From: Pseudopithomyces maydicus
Taxonomy: Eukaryota; Ascomycota; Dothideomycetes; Pleosporales; Didymosphaeriaceae
DNA: 64,000 nt
Reading direction: 5' to 3'
NCBI GenBank assembly: GCA_026873275.1
Contig: JANTUC010000009.1
Location: 744,001 to 808,000 of the forward strand
The translations under genes were made by a program, and so were the position numbers. A model generated the notes under the pieces. The model was not told the DNA's origin and did no database searches. It saw only the letters and a list, made by a program, of their open reading frames with translations. Position 1 is the first letter of the stretch. Each line of letters opens with the position of its first letter. Shown here piece after piece: positions 49,028 to 62,460 of this stretch.

Positions 49028-51487
49028 TAATCTCGTCCTAAATTAGTTAAGAAAGTCTAAAAAGGTAATCTAATAAATTATAACTTCTTTTTATACTATA
49101 TAGGTACTTTATATACTAGAATATACCTTTACCTCCTATAATATATACTAAATAGACTTATTTAGTCTAAGCACTTTTAAAACTATACTTTTAATAATTT
49201 TTAAATTTCCCTAAAATTCTATATAAATTACTCTATTCTTTTACTATTTTATTCTTTAGGTAATTATTAAGCTAATCTAAAATAGCGCTAGTTAATTTTA
49301 GCACTAATTAATTATTAATAGCTATTTATACTACCTTTTTTCTTTAAACTTCTTTTTCCCTACTCTAAAAATCTTCTTAAATTAGAGGTAAGTACCTATT
49401 ATTCTTATTCTTTTTAGTAGGAAAAAGAGGAAATCTAGTACTTTTTAACACTTTTATTTAAAATCTAGCGTTAATTATATTAAATAGGCACTTAGTAAAG
49501 TTTTCTTTAACTAATAGACTCTCTTTTAGATATTAGTTATATCTTTTAAATTTTTTATTTATTTTTTAAACTTTTATTCTTTTCTAATAATATTTAAACT
49601 TATTTAATACTTTTTAGCACTAGCTGGCAGTAACTAGTATTATATCTTTTAAACTTATTATCTTAAATACTTATTATATTTAATTAACTAAAAAATATAA
49701 AACTTAAATTATTTTTCCTTACGTGACCTGCCTTTTACAATATTATTAATTAAGATTAGAGAATAAGGAAAATATATATATTTTTAATATTAATAATAAT
49801 AAGTAGGATATATTTAAGTATAAGAACTAAAAATTTAAATAGTATTTATACTATCTAAAAGCTAATAAGTCTTACTTTATAGTAAGTTCTTTTTTTATCT
49901 ATAATAGTAGTATTTAGTGCTATCTAGCACTTTTAGGTCTAGTATAGTATTAATAGCATCTTATAGATCCCGTATAAGCTATAAACCCGACTTATAATAT
50001 TAAAAAACTATATTAACTTTATTTTAATAACTAATATAGAGAAAGCGCTTAAGGAGACTTATTATAATTATAAAACCTACCTATTAATATTTAATAAAAA
50101 TATAGCTATATATAAGAAATAAATTAAAGATTTATAATTTATTAAGCCTAGACTGCTCTTAAAAGATAACTAAGTCTATTATAATATTACCTTAACCTAC
50201 CCTCTAGATCTAGATAAGGATTTTATAAAAAAGAATTAGAAATAGGAGTACTATAAGAATATAAATATAATTATACACCTTATTAGCCGAATTATAATAG
50301 AACTTTCTTTATAAGTGTCTAAATTAACCCCTTTTAATATATTTTAGCACTAAATAGCTTCTTAGGACTAATTAGAAGTATTTTAATTTTTACTATACTT
50401 ATAATAGCGCTTTAAATTTTAATAAATATATCTTTAAGTCTAGAGTCCTTCTTTAGGGATATAATTACTTAAATAAGGTTTTTACTTACAAGCGTAAGGC
50501 TACTAAGTATAAAAAGAATAATAATAATATTATTAGTTCCTTTAAGGGCTTAACTCTAATAAGTATTCTTTATTTAGCCTTATTTAGCATAATCCGGCAC
50601 TAATTATATTAATAATTAATTAATTAATTTAGGGCAGTTATTTTAATTAGTTATAAGCTTAAATAGAAGTACTTAAAGGTTAAAAAGACTACTATAGATC
50701 TTATTACTACTTAAGTAATTATTATAGCTACTAAATTTAAAGAATTTAATTTAAAAGTTTTTAATTACTTTACTAAGAGGAAGAAGAACCCCTTAATTAT
50801 TAAAATTTTTTAGGTATTTACTTCTATTAATAATTTCTAATAGAATTCTAAAAATAATAAGGTTGCGCGGTTTAATACTTATTATAATATTTATAAGCGC
50901 ACTAAGAAGGGAATCTACTCTACTTTAAATAGTAAAAAATAGTAAAAGGAATTATTTCTTAATAATTATATTTAGTCTTAAATTAGCTCCTTTTTAGTGC
51001 TTAGTAGTATTTTTTAATACTCTTTAGTATATTTAGTGCCTTTCTAGTTCCTATAAGTACCTAAAATAGTAATTATAAGGCTTAGTAGATTAATATAATT
51101 ACTATAGTCTCTATAAATAGTGTTTAAAAGAGAATTCTTTTTATTTATTTTAAATAGTAGCTTTTCCTGCTAATATAAACTAATTTTTTCTTTACTAACT
51201 CCTATATATATAATATAATTCTTTTATAATTCTTAGTATATAAGAGATATAACTTATCCCTTTAAAAATAATTAACTTTTATAAGTTTATATTTATTAAA
51301 ACACCCTGCCTTTTAGGCTACCCTATTACTAAACTCCTTTATAAAAGATATGTAGGGGTTTCTAAGGATAAAAGGATTTATAAATTTCTTATACCCTCTT
51401 ATTCTTTTACTTTACTACTATTTTATACTAAATTAATATAATTTATACCTAGATTATTATTCCTATCCCCTCTTCTTAGGAGGTTGT
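49028..51487. other. Extra 3' region of family IV, possible antisense coding remnant
   Basis: About 2.5 kb between the end of the chromodomain (58960, ignoring IIIc) and the polypurine tract. On the + strand, that is antisense to family IV pol, 49990-50900 can be followed in one frame if TAA/TAG are read as former Gln/Trp, for example 'TYPLDLDKDFIKKN' near 50205 and 'YYKNINIIIHLISRIII' near 50255. A later stretch near 50880-50940 has the spacing of a CxxCxxxHxxxC knuckle with Cys replaced by Tyr. This resembles a gag-like protein, perhaps Copia-type, but no LTR bounds it. It may be a nested Copia fragment or an accessory antisense frame. 51440-51480 holds CCTATCCCCTCTTCTTAGG, a second polypurine-like run on -. 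Confidence 0.4.
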
Positions 51488-52109
51488 TGTTACAATTATA
51501 ATAAGAAACTATAAGATAGTAGAAAAGAATTATATATAGGATACTAGTAACTAAGGTAAAAGTAATAATTAATTATATACTAGATAGTAGGGTTAGCGAG
51601 ATAATATATTATATAATTATAATTTTACTAAGAATATAAGATCCCGAAAGTACTAAATCTTAGTAAGAGTAAAATAATTACTTTTATTAAGAAAATAAAA
51701 TTTATAAAAATAGAATAACTACTCCCGCTAGAAGGATAAAATTTATAAAAGTAAAAGGAGTTACTTTTATTAAGTAGATAGAACCTATAAAAGTAGACTA
51801 ATAAATTTAGGGATAATAAAGGATAGATAGAATAATATATAATTTAAAATACTTTTTATATATTTTTTATTTTTTATAGTTAACTTCTTATATATCTTTA
51901 TATACTTATTTATAGCTAAATTGAAACTCTTTTTTATAATTAAAAATTATTAATTTTTATAGAAGATAGTTATCTTACTTTTAATAGTAAAATAGAAATA
52001 TTTATATTACCTATTACTTAATTATTACTTAACTACTAAATATTTATAAGACTCCTAAGAAGCCTGCCTGCCCTTATATAAATTAAATAAATAAAAACCC
52101 CTTATAATA
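51488..52109 (+). repeat. 5' LTR of IIIc
   Basis: 622 bp, TGTTACAATTATAATAAG...CCCCTTATAATA. Followed at once by the putative primer-binding site. Contains the three near-repeats TATTAAGNAGATAAAATTTATAAAAGTA-type (pieces of under 20 bp repeated with about 60-bp spacing, 51670-51800). Confidence 0.95.
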
Positions 52110-52126
52110 CTTTAACTACCTAAAGA
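52110..52126 (+). other. Putative primer-binding site of IIIc (hairpin)
   Basis: CTTTAACTACCTAAAGA directly after the 5' LTR. The same motif (CTTTAACTACCTAAAGG or its RIP form) follows the 5' LTR in the inner and outer copies. It lacks the usual TGG start that pairs with a tRNA CCA end, and CTTTA...TAAAG can fold back on itself, so either a tRNA-fragment primer or a self-primer is possible. Confidence 0.55.
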
Positions 52127-53400
52127 TTTAAGTTAATATAATAATCCTAGTAAGCTCTACTAGTTTATAGACTCTTAATAAAAATACTACTTTTAAATTT
52201 ATAATAAACTTAGTAATAATACTGGCAGCCTAAGCTATAGAGATATAAAAACTCTATATATAAATAATAGCCCTAATAATTATTACGTAGGAATAGGTGT
52301 AAACACTATTTTAAATTTAAATAAAATTTATAATAAAAGTACCTTTTAAAGTAGCTAAATACTATAATAGAGGAAAGACTAGACTTAAGACGTTCCTTAT
52401 TAATATAGAATTATACTATTACTATAATAGCAAGATCTTTAATATTAATTAAATTAAAGTTTTAGTAATAAAAATATATATAAAAGAAAAAGCCACTAAA
52501 TAACTTTAACTCTTTACTAACGATTACTTAGCTTATAAAGATAAATTATATAAGTGGAATAATACTACTAAGAAAGTCTTTAAATCCTAAAATAGATTTA
52601 AGGAATAGATTAAAATTATATTTAAAAAAGTTAATAAAGAAAAGAAAGTAGAATAATAAATATAATATTTTAAATAAATTAAGTCTACTAGCAAATATTT
52701 ATTAAAGTTTAAATAATTATAAGCTAAGATAAATTAGGATAATACCTTATTTTAAATTATATATTATAATAGACTAAAGGAATTAGTTAAGGATAAATTA
52801 ATATACTATAATTAATTAAATAATCTAAAAGAATTTATTAAATTAGCGGTCCGCATTAATAACAGGCTATATAAATAATACTTAAAAAAAGAAAGAATTA
52901 GGAAGGCTAGTATTTAGCTAAAAGGCTAATATAAAGAAAACTTATAACTATAATAAGCAAGATAAAGATAGGGATATTATAATAGCTAATAAAGCCTATA
53001 AAAAAAGATAATAGAAGGGTAAGCGCAACTACTAAAATAATAAACTTTTTAATAAAGAAAGATAGTAACAGTATAATAAAAAAATCTATTTAAAATATAG
53101 AGAGCTGGGATATTTTATATATAATTATACTATAAAAAATAAAATTAAAGGTAAACAATTATAAGTAATAAAGGTATAAATAGCCTCTATTATAAAGGAA
53201 GATAATAAGATTTTAAAATTAAAATATAAATTACTATAAAAATACCTATACTTAATTTTATAAGAAAAGGAGATTTAAGAATAAATATTAAAGGATATTT
53301 ACTAGCTATATAAGAATAGAATATATTATACTAAAAATTATAGTAGAAGGGTTTAAATTTATAAAAATATATATAAATAGATATTAGCACTTATAGACTA
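52127..53400 (+). pseudogene. IIIc gag remnant with zinc knuckle
   Basis: The + frame ends near 53086-53130 with 'YLKYRELGYFIYNY', which matches residue by residue a CCHC knuckle CxxCxxxGHxxxxC; all three Cys and the His have become Tyr (TGY to TAY and CAY to TAY), the textbook result of RIP. Upstream lies a lysine-rich, helical-looking capsid-type frame (52540-52960), with 'FNRLKE'-like segments but no nameable domain. Confidence 0.75.
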
Positions 53401-56400
53401 ATACTAAAAAGTAGTTAATAACTTATATAATTAAATTTAGATCTAAATTTAATATAAAAGTATTAAATAATATCTATACTATTAAAAAAAGTACAGAACT
53501 TATAATAAAATAAGAGATAATATCTAGTAATAACCTAAAAACTCTATCTATAAATATATCTGCCTAGAGGATTACTAAATAGTAATATATTACTAATATA
53601 GTTAGGAAAATTAAAAAAAAACCTATCTTTAAAAAAGATAAATAAAGTACTATAATAATATTTATTAGATTTACTATAAGTATAAATATACTATAAGATA
53701 GTAATTATAGAGCCTAATTTATAGATATATTTTAAAAGTAAGTATATATAATATTAATTATAGAGTAAACTATAATATAGTATACTAAGATATCACTTAC
53801 TAGAAGGATTATAAAAGAAAATACTTTATATACTATTATATAAAAAAGAAAATATTATAAACCTATTTAATAAAGAGCACTAAAGAATAGCTCTAAATAA
53901 ATATATATTAAAAGGATATAATTAGTACAGGCAAAATAATACTAAAAAAGAAAAAAATACTTAGACTAAGTTAGAGCTTATTTTAATAAATTTTATATAA
54001 AATATAACTAAGAGCAAAACGCCGCTTACCTAAAAAGAAACTTAAAAGAATTAAATAATATTAATAATAAGTTAAGAAACTAGTGTACTACTAAGAAATA
54101 AATTATACTAATAAAGGCGCCCCTATAAAGGTTTATAAAATAGATTAGAATAATAACCTATATATTAAAAAAGAAGTTATAATTAGAGGATATTAAGTAA
54201 TAATATTTATAAATTTTAAGATTACTAGATATCTAATCTCCTCTAAAATAATAAAAAAGTATAAACTATTCTACTAGAATAAAATAATACCTATTTAAGT
54301 AAAAATAAAAAATAAAATATTCTCCTAAAAATACGGCAAAGGCTAATTACGCCTTAAAATAATACTATTACTTATTAGTCTAGATAGACTTTAGAGCTAA
54401 TATAATTTTACTATAATAGACTTAGAAAGCCTAAAAGTAATTATTAATTATAATTAATTATTAAAGTATAATCCTATTATTAATTAGTAGAAGAAAATAA
54501 TATATAACTAAGAGCCTATAGTTAGGGTTACTAATATAAAGAAGTTATAAATATACTTAAAAATTTAGTATATATCTTAAAGAGAGGAAATTAGCAGAAG
54601 AAAAATTATATAATAAATATTACTTTATAAGATTATAAGAATTTATAAAAAGGATCCTTAAAAAATAGATATTATTTAAATATAAAGGAGTAAGCTCTAG
54701 AAGGAGGGATAAGAAATTTTATTTATATTTTAAAAATACTAAAACTTTATAGAATTCTTTTATAAGAAAGATAGTAAAACACTTTTAAAATATTAAAAAT
54801 AGGATTATAAGATCTATCTATAAGAAAGTATAAAGCTATACTTAAAATAATTATAATTATTATTATAAAATTAATAGAAAGAACTAATAGAGTAGCTAAA
54901 AAAGAACTTAAAATAAAAATTTATATAACTTAGTAAGAGCCTAATAGCCTCTACTATACTATTTATATTAAAAAAGAATAGATAACTCTAATTATATATA
55001 AATTATTAATAATTAAATAATAAAACTATTAAGAATTAATATCTATTACTACTAATAATAAAATTTATAGATCGACTCTAGAGAGCTAAGTAGTTTATAA
55101 AATTTAATATATAAAATAGTTTTTACTATATTTATATAATTAAAAAATATAAATAAATAACTGCGTTCTAAATACGCTATAAATTATATAAATTTATAAT
55201 TATATTAATAGGACTTATAAATATCCTAATAATATTCTAAGTAGTAGTAAATAAGGCGCTATATAAATACCTAGATATATTCTATATAGTATACTTAGAT
55301 AATATACTAGTATACTCTAAAGGAATAATTAAAGAATATATATAATATATATAAAAAGTATTAGAAAAGATAAAAGAATACTAATTACTTTTATATTTAA
55401 ATAAGTATAAGTTCTATATAATAAAGACTAAATATTTAGAATTTATTATCTTAAGAGAAAAAATTATTATAAATTCTAAAAAAGTAGCTATAATATAAGA
55501 ATAGCTATAACCTAAAATAGTAAAAAATATTTAGTCCTTTTTAAGATTTACTAACTTTTACTAAAAATTTATTACTAATTATTCTAAGATAACGGCACCC
55601 TTAATAGAGATTATAAAAAAAGAAGTAGAATTTAAATAAAAAGAAAAATAATATATAATATTTTAAAATTTAAAAAAGCTATTTCTCTTAGTACCCCTCT
55701 TATAAATATTTAATTTATAGAGGAAAACCTAAATTAAAATAAATATATTTAACTACGCACTAGGAGCAGTATTTATATAATAATATAAAAATAAAAAGTA
55801 GAGACTAGTATTCTTCTACTTATAGAAATTCTCTAGAGTAGAATTAAACTATAATATTTATAATAAGAAACTACTAAGGGTAGTAAATATTTTTAAATAA
55901 TAAGAAATGCAGCTTATAGAAGTACCTATAAAAATTAAGGTATAAATAGACTATATAAACCTTATTAGCTTTATATTAATAAAGAAGCTTAATTAATAAT
56001 AAATATAATAGATAAAGTTCTTTATAAATTTTAACTTTATAATCTATTATTACTTAGGAACCCTTAATAGAGCGGCAGATATTTTAAGTAAAAGAATTAA
56101 CTTAATTAAAGATAAGCTAAAATTATATAATATAATATTTTAAAAAGGGTATAATAGAACTCTAAAATATAATTAATTTAAAAAATTTTAAAAAATAAAT
56201 AACTTTTAAAATTTAAAGTGCGGAAAGTATTAATTAGACTAATAAACTACTAAAGATAGACTATTATAGGAATATAGAAAGTACCTAAACTAATAAAAGA
56301 ATTATATAAGTTTAAGAAATAAGGACACCTAAGTATAGAAGAAATAATATAATATATTATAAATAAATACGCTATCCTTAAACTTAAATAAATAATTACT

Positions 56401-57545
56401 AAAGAGATAAGTAACTATTTAGTCTATTATAAAAATAAACTTAAGAAATATAAACCTTATAGTCTTTTATAATTATTACTAGCAGCCTAACAGTTATAAT
56501 AAAATATAATAATAGATTTTATAGTAAAACTTCTAAAATTGCTATAACTAAAGATAAAATAAATATATAATACTATTATAGTAATAGTAAATAGATTTAT
56601 AAAAGCTGTAAAGTTTAGGCCTATAGAAGAATTTATAATAATAGAGGAACTAGCTTATAAAGTTAATAATATATTATTTATAAAATACAGCCTACTAGAG
56701 GAACTTATTATAAATTATAATAAGCTCTTTATATTTAAATACTAGAATATATTTATTATAATATTAGGGATAAATTAAAAGCTATTAATAAGCTTCTATC
56801 TATAAACAGACAGATAAATAGAAAGAACTAATTAAATATTAAAATAGTACCTCAGGTTCTATATTAATAAGTAATAAAATAATTAAGTAAAACTGCTACT
56901 AATAGTATAGCTAATATATAATAGAGCTAAGTTAAGTATAATAGAATATTTACTATATTATATAAACTACGGATATAAGTTAGTCGCTTATTAGAATCTA
57001 TAAGATATAAAAAGTATTTCTATAAGGATATAGAATAAGGCCCGAAAAATAAAGGAATTATATAATACTCTTTATAAAAGAATTATAAAAAGGGCCCTTT
57101 TAGTATCTATAAATATAAATAAGTAAAGGATTAAGGGATTAATCTTTAAAAAAGGGGATAAAGTTTTCCTATTATAAAAAAATTTAAAAATTAAAAAATT
57201 AAGTAAAAAACTAGATTATCTATAGATAGGACCCTTTAAAGTTATAAAGATTAAAAGATTAGTTATAAATAAACTACTTCTATTATAAGAAATTAAAATA
57301 TATTCTACCTTTTATAAAAAATTTTTAGAACTAGCACCTTCGGACGCTTTAATTAAAATCTAATTAAAATTAAAAGATAATAAGTATAAGGTTAAAATTA
57401 TTAAGAATTTATAAATAAATAAAGGTTAGTAATAATATCTAGTAAAGTAAAAAAAGTAGTTAGAGTAGTATAACACTTAAGAATTAGAAGAAAATTTTAT
57501 AAATTATAAAAAATTACTAAGGAACTTTTACTAATAAAAGCTAAT
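53401..57545 (+). pseudogene. IIIc pol remnant: protease, RT, RNase H, integrase, chromodomain
   Basis: RT: 'YLDIFYIVYLDNILVYSKG' near 55270-55325 (YLDDILVYS, second Asp as Asn), 'FLRFTNFYQKFITNYSKITAPL' in pieces near 55540-55600. RNase H: 'LNYNIYNKKLLRVV' near 55845-55890, and 'AADILSKR' near 56070-56095. Integrase region 56250-57100 with 'YDRFIKAVKF' style block near 56590. Tail: 'GDKVFLL' near 57155, 'GPFKVIKIKR' near 57225-57255, 'STFYKKFLELAPSDA' near 57305-57345. Chromodomain 57370-57540: 'KYKVKIIKNL', 'YLVK*KK*LE*YNT*ELEE', ending 'LLRNFY'; Trp codons are now stops. The protease motif is not readable with confidence. Confidence 0.88.
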
Positions 57546-58255
57546 ATATTACTTTTAAAATAATTATATATAAAAATACTTAATTTAAAATTAGCTAGGA
57601 AGGCAGAAAGATTAAAAAATAAAAAAAATTAAGTAAGAAAGAAAAATTAGCTTATAATTAGTTTAAATTAATTAATAGTATAGGTAATATTATAGAAATA
57701 GTAGTAACTTTACTCTTTAAAGTCTCCTTTTCTAAGGTCTTTATTATATTAATTATATAAATATTATATATAATAAAAGTCTATTTCTCCTCTTTCGCTT
57801 AAATAATTTTAAGTCTTAAATAGGTAGCTTTCGCTTTAGTAGTTAGAAATTTAATATTTTTTTAATATTTTATTATTTAAACGCGCTTCTACTCTTTCTT
57901 AGGAATTTAAAGACTATACTTTATATAAACTGCGATATATATAGTACACTCTCTAATAAAAATATTTATAAAATACTTTAAAACCTTCTTCTTAATATAA
58001 TAAGCATATTTTATTAGTATTACTAAACTATAATAATAAACTTTATTAGTACGCGTATAATATCTCTTAGTTAATAATAATTTTAGTACTTTAGGTATAG
58101 TTAGGCGAATAAAGAATAGAAAAAAGAGAAAATAATATTATAAAAATTCTTACTTTTATAGCTATAATTATTATAGGAGTAATTATAACGCCAGTGAACT
58201 ACGCCGCGATAATAAATATAAATTATTAAAATAATAACTTTAAATAAAGGAGTAA
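57546..58255 (+). other. IIIc 3' non-coding region and polypurine tract
   Basis: About 700 bp between the chromodomain and the 3' LTR, conserved in position in all three family III copies (34436-35050 and 29520-30140 in reverse). It ends in TTTAAATAAAGGAGTAA (58239-58255), the polypurine tract. No frame is shared open among the copies. Confidence 0.7.
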
Positions 58256-58878
58256 TATTATAATTATAATAAGAAACTGTAAGACAGCAGGAAAGAATTA
58301 TATATAAAATACTAGTAATTAAGGTAAAAGTAATAATTAGTTATATACTAAATAGCGGGGCCAATAAGATAATATATTATATAATTATAATTCTACTAAG
58401 AATATAAGATCCTAAAAGTATTAAGCTTTAATAAAAATAGAGTAATTATTTTTACTAAAAAGATAAAATTTATAAGAATAAAATAATTACTCCTACTAAA
58501 AGGATAAAATTTATAAAAGTAAAGGGAGTTACTCCTACTAAATAGATAAAATCTATAAAAGTAGACTAGTAGGTCTAGGGATAGTAAAGGATAGATAGAA
58601 TAATATATAATTTAAAATACTCTTTATATATTTTCTATTCTTTATAGTTAACTTTTTATATATCTTTATATATTTACTTATAATTAAATTAAAGCTCTTC
58701 TTTATAATTAAGAATTATTAGCCTTTATAAAAGATAGTTATTTTACTTTTAATAATAAAATAGGGATATTTGCATTACCTATTACTTAACTATTATTTAA
58801 CTACTAAATATTTATAAGGCTCCTAAGAAGCCTGCCTACCCTTATATTAAACTAGATAAGTAGGAACCCCTTATAATA
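58256..58878 (+). repeat. 3' LTR of IIIc
   Basis: 623 bp, TATTATAATTATAATAAG...CCCCTTATAATA; one more base than the partner. Followed by the target copy GTTAT. Confidence 0.94.
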
Positions 58879-58883
58879 GTTAT

Positions 58884-60360
58884 CTATAACCTCTCTTTAT
58901 ATATATTATAAAGACTGTAGACCTTCTAGACTTAATCTTAAACCTTTTTTAAAACTCTTATAGTATATTAGCGCTAATAGCATCTTCTATTTTCTAAAAG
59001 TTCTTATCTTTACTATAATCTTTCTACTTAATTAAGTACTTCTACTAACTATCCTTATTCTTATATTTATTTATTATATACTTAATTTTAAATATATTAT
59101 CGCCTAATTAGTATAAAGTATTAATAATTAGCTCTTATAGGTATAGAGTATTCTAAACTATATATAATTCTAATAATAAGGAATAAAATATAGAATAAGT
59201 ACTACCTAGCTTAAATAACTTAATCTTATAAATTATTAATAGATTTCTAATATACTATATTACCTTTTTAGATTTAAGAAACTTCTAATTTAATTTTTAC
59301 TTAATTTAATACTTTTTATATATTTATTACTAATAAATACCTTATTATTTATCTTTAGAATTAGAGGTAGCCTTTTCTTATCTATAATCTCTTTTTAGTA
59401 TTTTTATATAAGTTTTAGCTTCTTTACTGCCTTTAGACAAATTTTAAGAAGTTTTTTTATAATTTAAAATTCTTTAGAACTTTTTCTATTCTTTAAATTT
59501 TATCTTAACTAATTTAGCTCCTAGGGGTTATATCTATAATAAACTTAGTATAGTGTGTACCCTATAAAAGTATATTTATTATTATTATACGCATATTTAG
59601 CTAATAATATTTAAATAGTCTAATTATTTTATTCTAGGCTATAAAAGATCTATAGGTACTATTTTAGGGTTTAATTTTATTATTCTATTTACCTATTAGT
59701 CTATAAGTAGAAAGCTAATATAAGAACCCTTTTTAAGTTTAAATAGTAATAAAAGGTTTTTTAGTGCCTTACTTATATTATGGGTCCTCTATTTAATAGG
59801 ATTATTTTTAAATTACTATATAACCGGATCACTTTCTTAATTTAAATTTTAATTAAATTATTTCCGCCCTAGTCTATCCTGGCTAGTATATAATATACTA
59901 TTTTAAAGAAATAATCTATAATTATAAAAATTATATTAAAGATAACCCTAGTAAATATACTTAAGGGTAAATTTATAATAAAGTCTATTATAATATACTA
60001 CTAGGGTCAGTCTAAAACTAGTAAAAAATATAATAACTTATATAATTTATACTTCTTTAAGTTCGCCCTCTGATAGCGCAGATAATTATAGATATAATTA
60101 AATATATTCTTTAATATACTTATTTAGTAATAATATCTCTTTACTTACTTTAATATTTTAGTTATACTAAAATAACTAGTAAGAGGCCTATTATAGTATT
60201 CTTTAATTATAATAATTCTCTTTTCTACTAAGTCTAGCTGCTTTAGCTATTTTAATTTTATAAAAATATTATTTAATTTATTCTATTTTTATAATCTGCC
60301 TTTCGGCTCTATAATAATTAAATTTTAATTATTTAATTTATTTTGCGCCAGACTATTAGA
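58884..60360 (-). pseudogene. Family IV integrase and chromodomain remnant
   Basis: On the - strand: 'EYYNRPLTSYFSITKILK' in parts near 60200-60150 (zinc domain, HxxxxGHxG region), then further down 'KIVPIDLL*PRIK*LDYLNIIS' near 59680-59600 and 'FIIDITPRS' near 59530-59515, which fit the integrase core's last helices. Chromodomain near 59120-58960: 'IKYIINKYKNK', 'KYLIK*KDYSKDKNF*K' (YLVKWKxYxxxxNxWEP with both Trp as stops) and 'ANIL*EFKKG'. The frame ends close to the IIIc insertion site. Inactive. Confidence 0.75.
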
Positions 60361-62460
60361 CTTTTTATTTAATATATTTATTTCTTAGATATCTAAGCCT
60401 TTTTAATTCTTAAGGGTTTTATTTTAACTTAAGGATTTAAAATCCTTCTTTTTAAAAGATTTTATAGTCTTTTAAAGATTCTAATCTACCCTTCCCTATC
60501 CTAAATAGGTAGTAATTATTAAGATTACTAGACTTTTATCCCTTTTAAATAAAAGCTTTGCTAAGGGCTTTATAAAAGTTTTATAACTCTTTTATTTAGG
60601 GGTTCTAATCTTCTTTATATAATTTAGGCGTCTTAATAACCTATTTACTAGGTTTATATCCCCTATCTAGTACTTTATAATAAAGTTATACTCTAATAGT
60701 ATTAAATATAACCTAATATAATATAAGTTCAACGTTTTCATCTCTATAAACTATTAGAGGTTATAATAATTAATTAAAAATTTAAAATAAAGATTTTAGA
60801 GATAATATCTCTAGTATTTTATATTTTTAATTATAATTAGAAGTTCTTAGTTATATATATTATAATTATACTAAGTAGTATCTAATTTCCTTAAAAAGAA
60901 ATTAATTAGTCTTTATTCGCCCTTTAAGCCTTCCTTTAATACTAATTAATTATAAATAGCACTAATTATCCCGCCTAATATATTAATTTTAAGCCTAATA
61001 TATTTATTTAGCTTAAAATAAGTAAAGATTAGAATTTTTAGAAAAGTATTTTTAAGCTTCTAAAAAGCTTTTATAATTTCTTTTTTAATATTTAGTTATA
61101 TACTTTCCTCCCTTCTTATAGCTAACCTCTAATAAGCACTATTTAGCGCTTTCTAAATTAAAATAGTTAATAATAAAGTAATTTTAGAAAAATGCTTAAT
61201 AAACTATTAATAATAGTTTATAAACCTAATAAACACTCTAATATTCTATATATAGATTAGTTTTGGCCAGGTCTCTACTACTTTAAAATACTTTAAATCT
61301 ACTTATAATCTTTCTAATATTATAATAAAACTAAAATACTTAGTAGACTTAATATACTATTTATACTTCTTTTTATTAATATATAACTTTGTCTCTCACA
61401 GCCTATATAAGACTGTCTTAATATATTTTATATAATCCTTTTTATTATCTAAAAAGATTAAGATATTATCTAAATAAATAATATAATTAATATTTAGTAA
61501 ACCTGCTAGAATTTAAGTAATTATATTCTAAAATTAGATTAGGGCATTTATTAAGCTAAAAGGTATTATTATATATTTAAAATAGTTATATTTTATATAA
61601 AAAGCGGTTTTCTATTTATCTCCTTTTATAATATAGACTTTATAGTATATATTCTTTAGATCTAATTTTATAAAGACCTTAGTTTATTTAAGTTAGTTTA
61701 ATAATTTTATAATTAAAGGTAAAGGTCCTCTATTTTTAATAATAATTTTATTTAATCCCCTATAATTTATATATAGATATAAGCTACTATCCTTCTTTTT
61801 ATAAAAAGGATTAGGGCTCCTACTAATAATTTTAAATATTTAATTTAATTTCTAAATAAGTATTCTTTAATATACTTCCTTAAGGTGTCTAATTCTACTA
61901 CTAAGAGGTTATATAGAGAAGAGAATAAAGGATTAATTCCTTTTTTTAATTAAATTTTTAAGTTATTTACTGAGTGCAGAGCTAAGACTTTATAATTTTT
62001 TATAAAAGCTATATTAGCATATTCTTTATAAATTAGAGGTATTTAGGATACTTTATACCTAATTATATTTACTAAATTAAGCTTTTTAATCTTATTTACT
62101 AAGTATATATAAGTATCTGCTTATAAATCCCTAAAAATATAATTAAAGTCTTTTATATCTTTAAGCTTTATAATATCCTTAAGTAGAATTTTTAGTTTTA
62201 TTTAATCTTTAAATAATAACCTTTGGCTTATAATATTAATTATAGAATTATTTTTATTTAATTATAATAGCCCTAGGAACATTTCATATTCTATAATATT
62301 TATAACTATAAAAGGTATTTTCTTTAAAATATAGTACCCCTTTAAGTTTTTAAGATTAACTTTTAGAATTATTATTCTATAAACTTTTAGCTCTAATCTA
62401 TTTATTACTTTTATTAATAATTTATTAAAAGGTTATATAATTTTTTTAACTCTAAAGTAA
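60361..62460 (-). pseudogene. Family IV protease, RT and RNase H remnant
   Basis: On the - strand '[18 protein letters not shown]' in parts near 61780-61730 (LRxCVDYRxLNKxTIKNR), 'TKVFIKLDLKNIYYKV' near 61680-61635 (AxxFTKLDLxxAYYxI), 'KTAFYIKY' near 61605 (KTAFxTRYG), 'LINALI' near 61555, and 'YIIYLDNILIFLD' near 61490-61450 (YLDDILIYS, second Asp as Asn). RNase H occupies roughly 60600-61300. 61860-62460 lies between gag side and RT and is expected to hold the protease, which I could not read. Confidence 0.85.

Larger units (their letters stand above)
51488..58878 (+). mobile_element. Gypsy family III, third copy (IIIc), complete, nested in family IV
   Basis: LTRs 51488-52109 (622 bp) and 58256-58878 (623 bp), interior 6146 bp, opposite in orientation to the nested pair. 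Target copies are GTTGT (51483-51487) and GTTAT (58879-58883); the single G/A difference is a TpG-to-TpA change, as expected if RIP hit after insertion. It shows the uninterrupted state at the sites used by the SINE (55008-55018) and inner III (near 54370). Coding order gag, protease, RT, RNase H, integrase, chromodomain. Confidence 0.94.
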
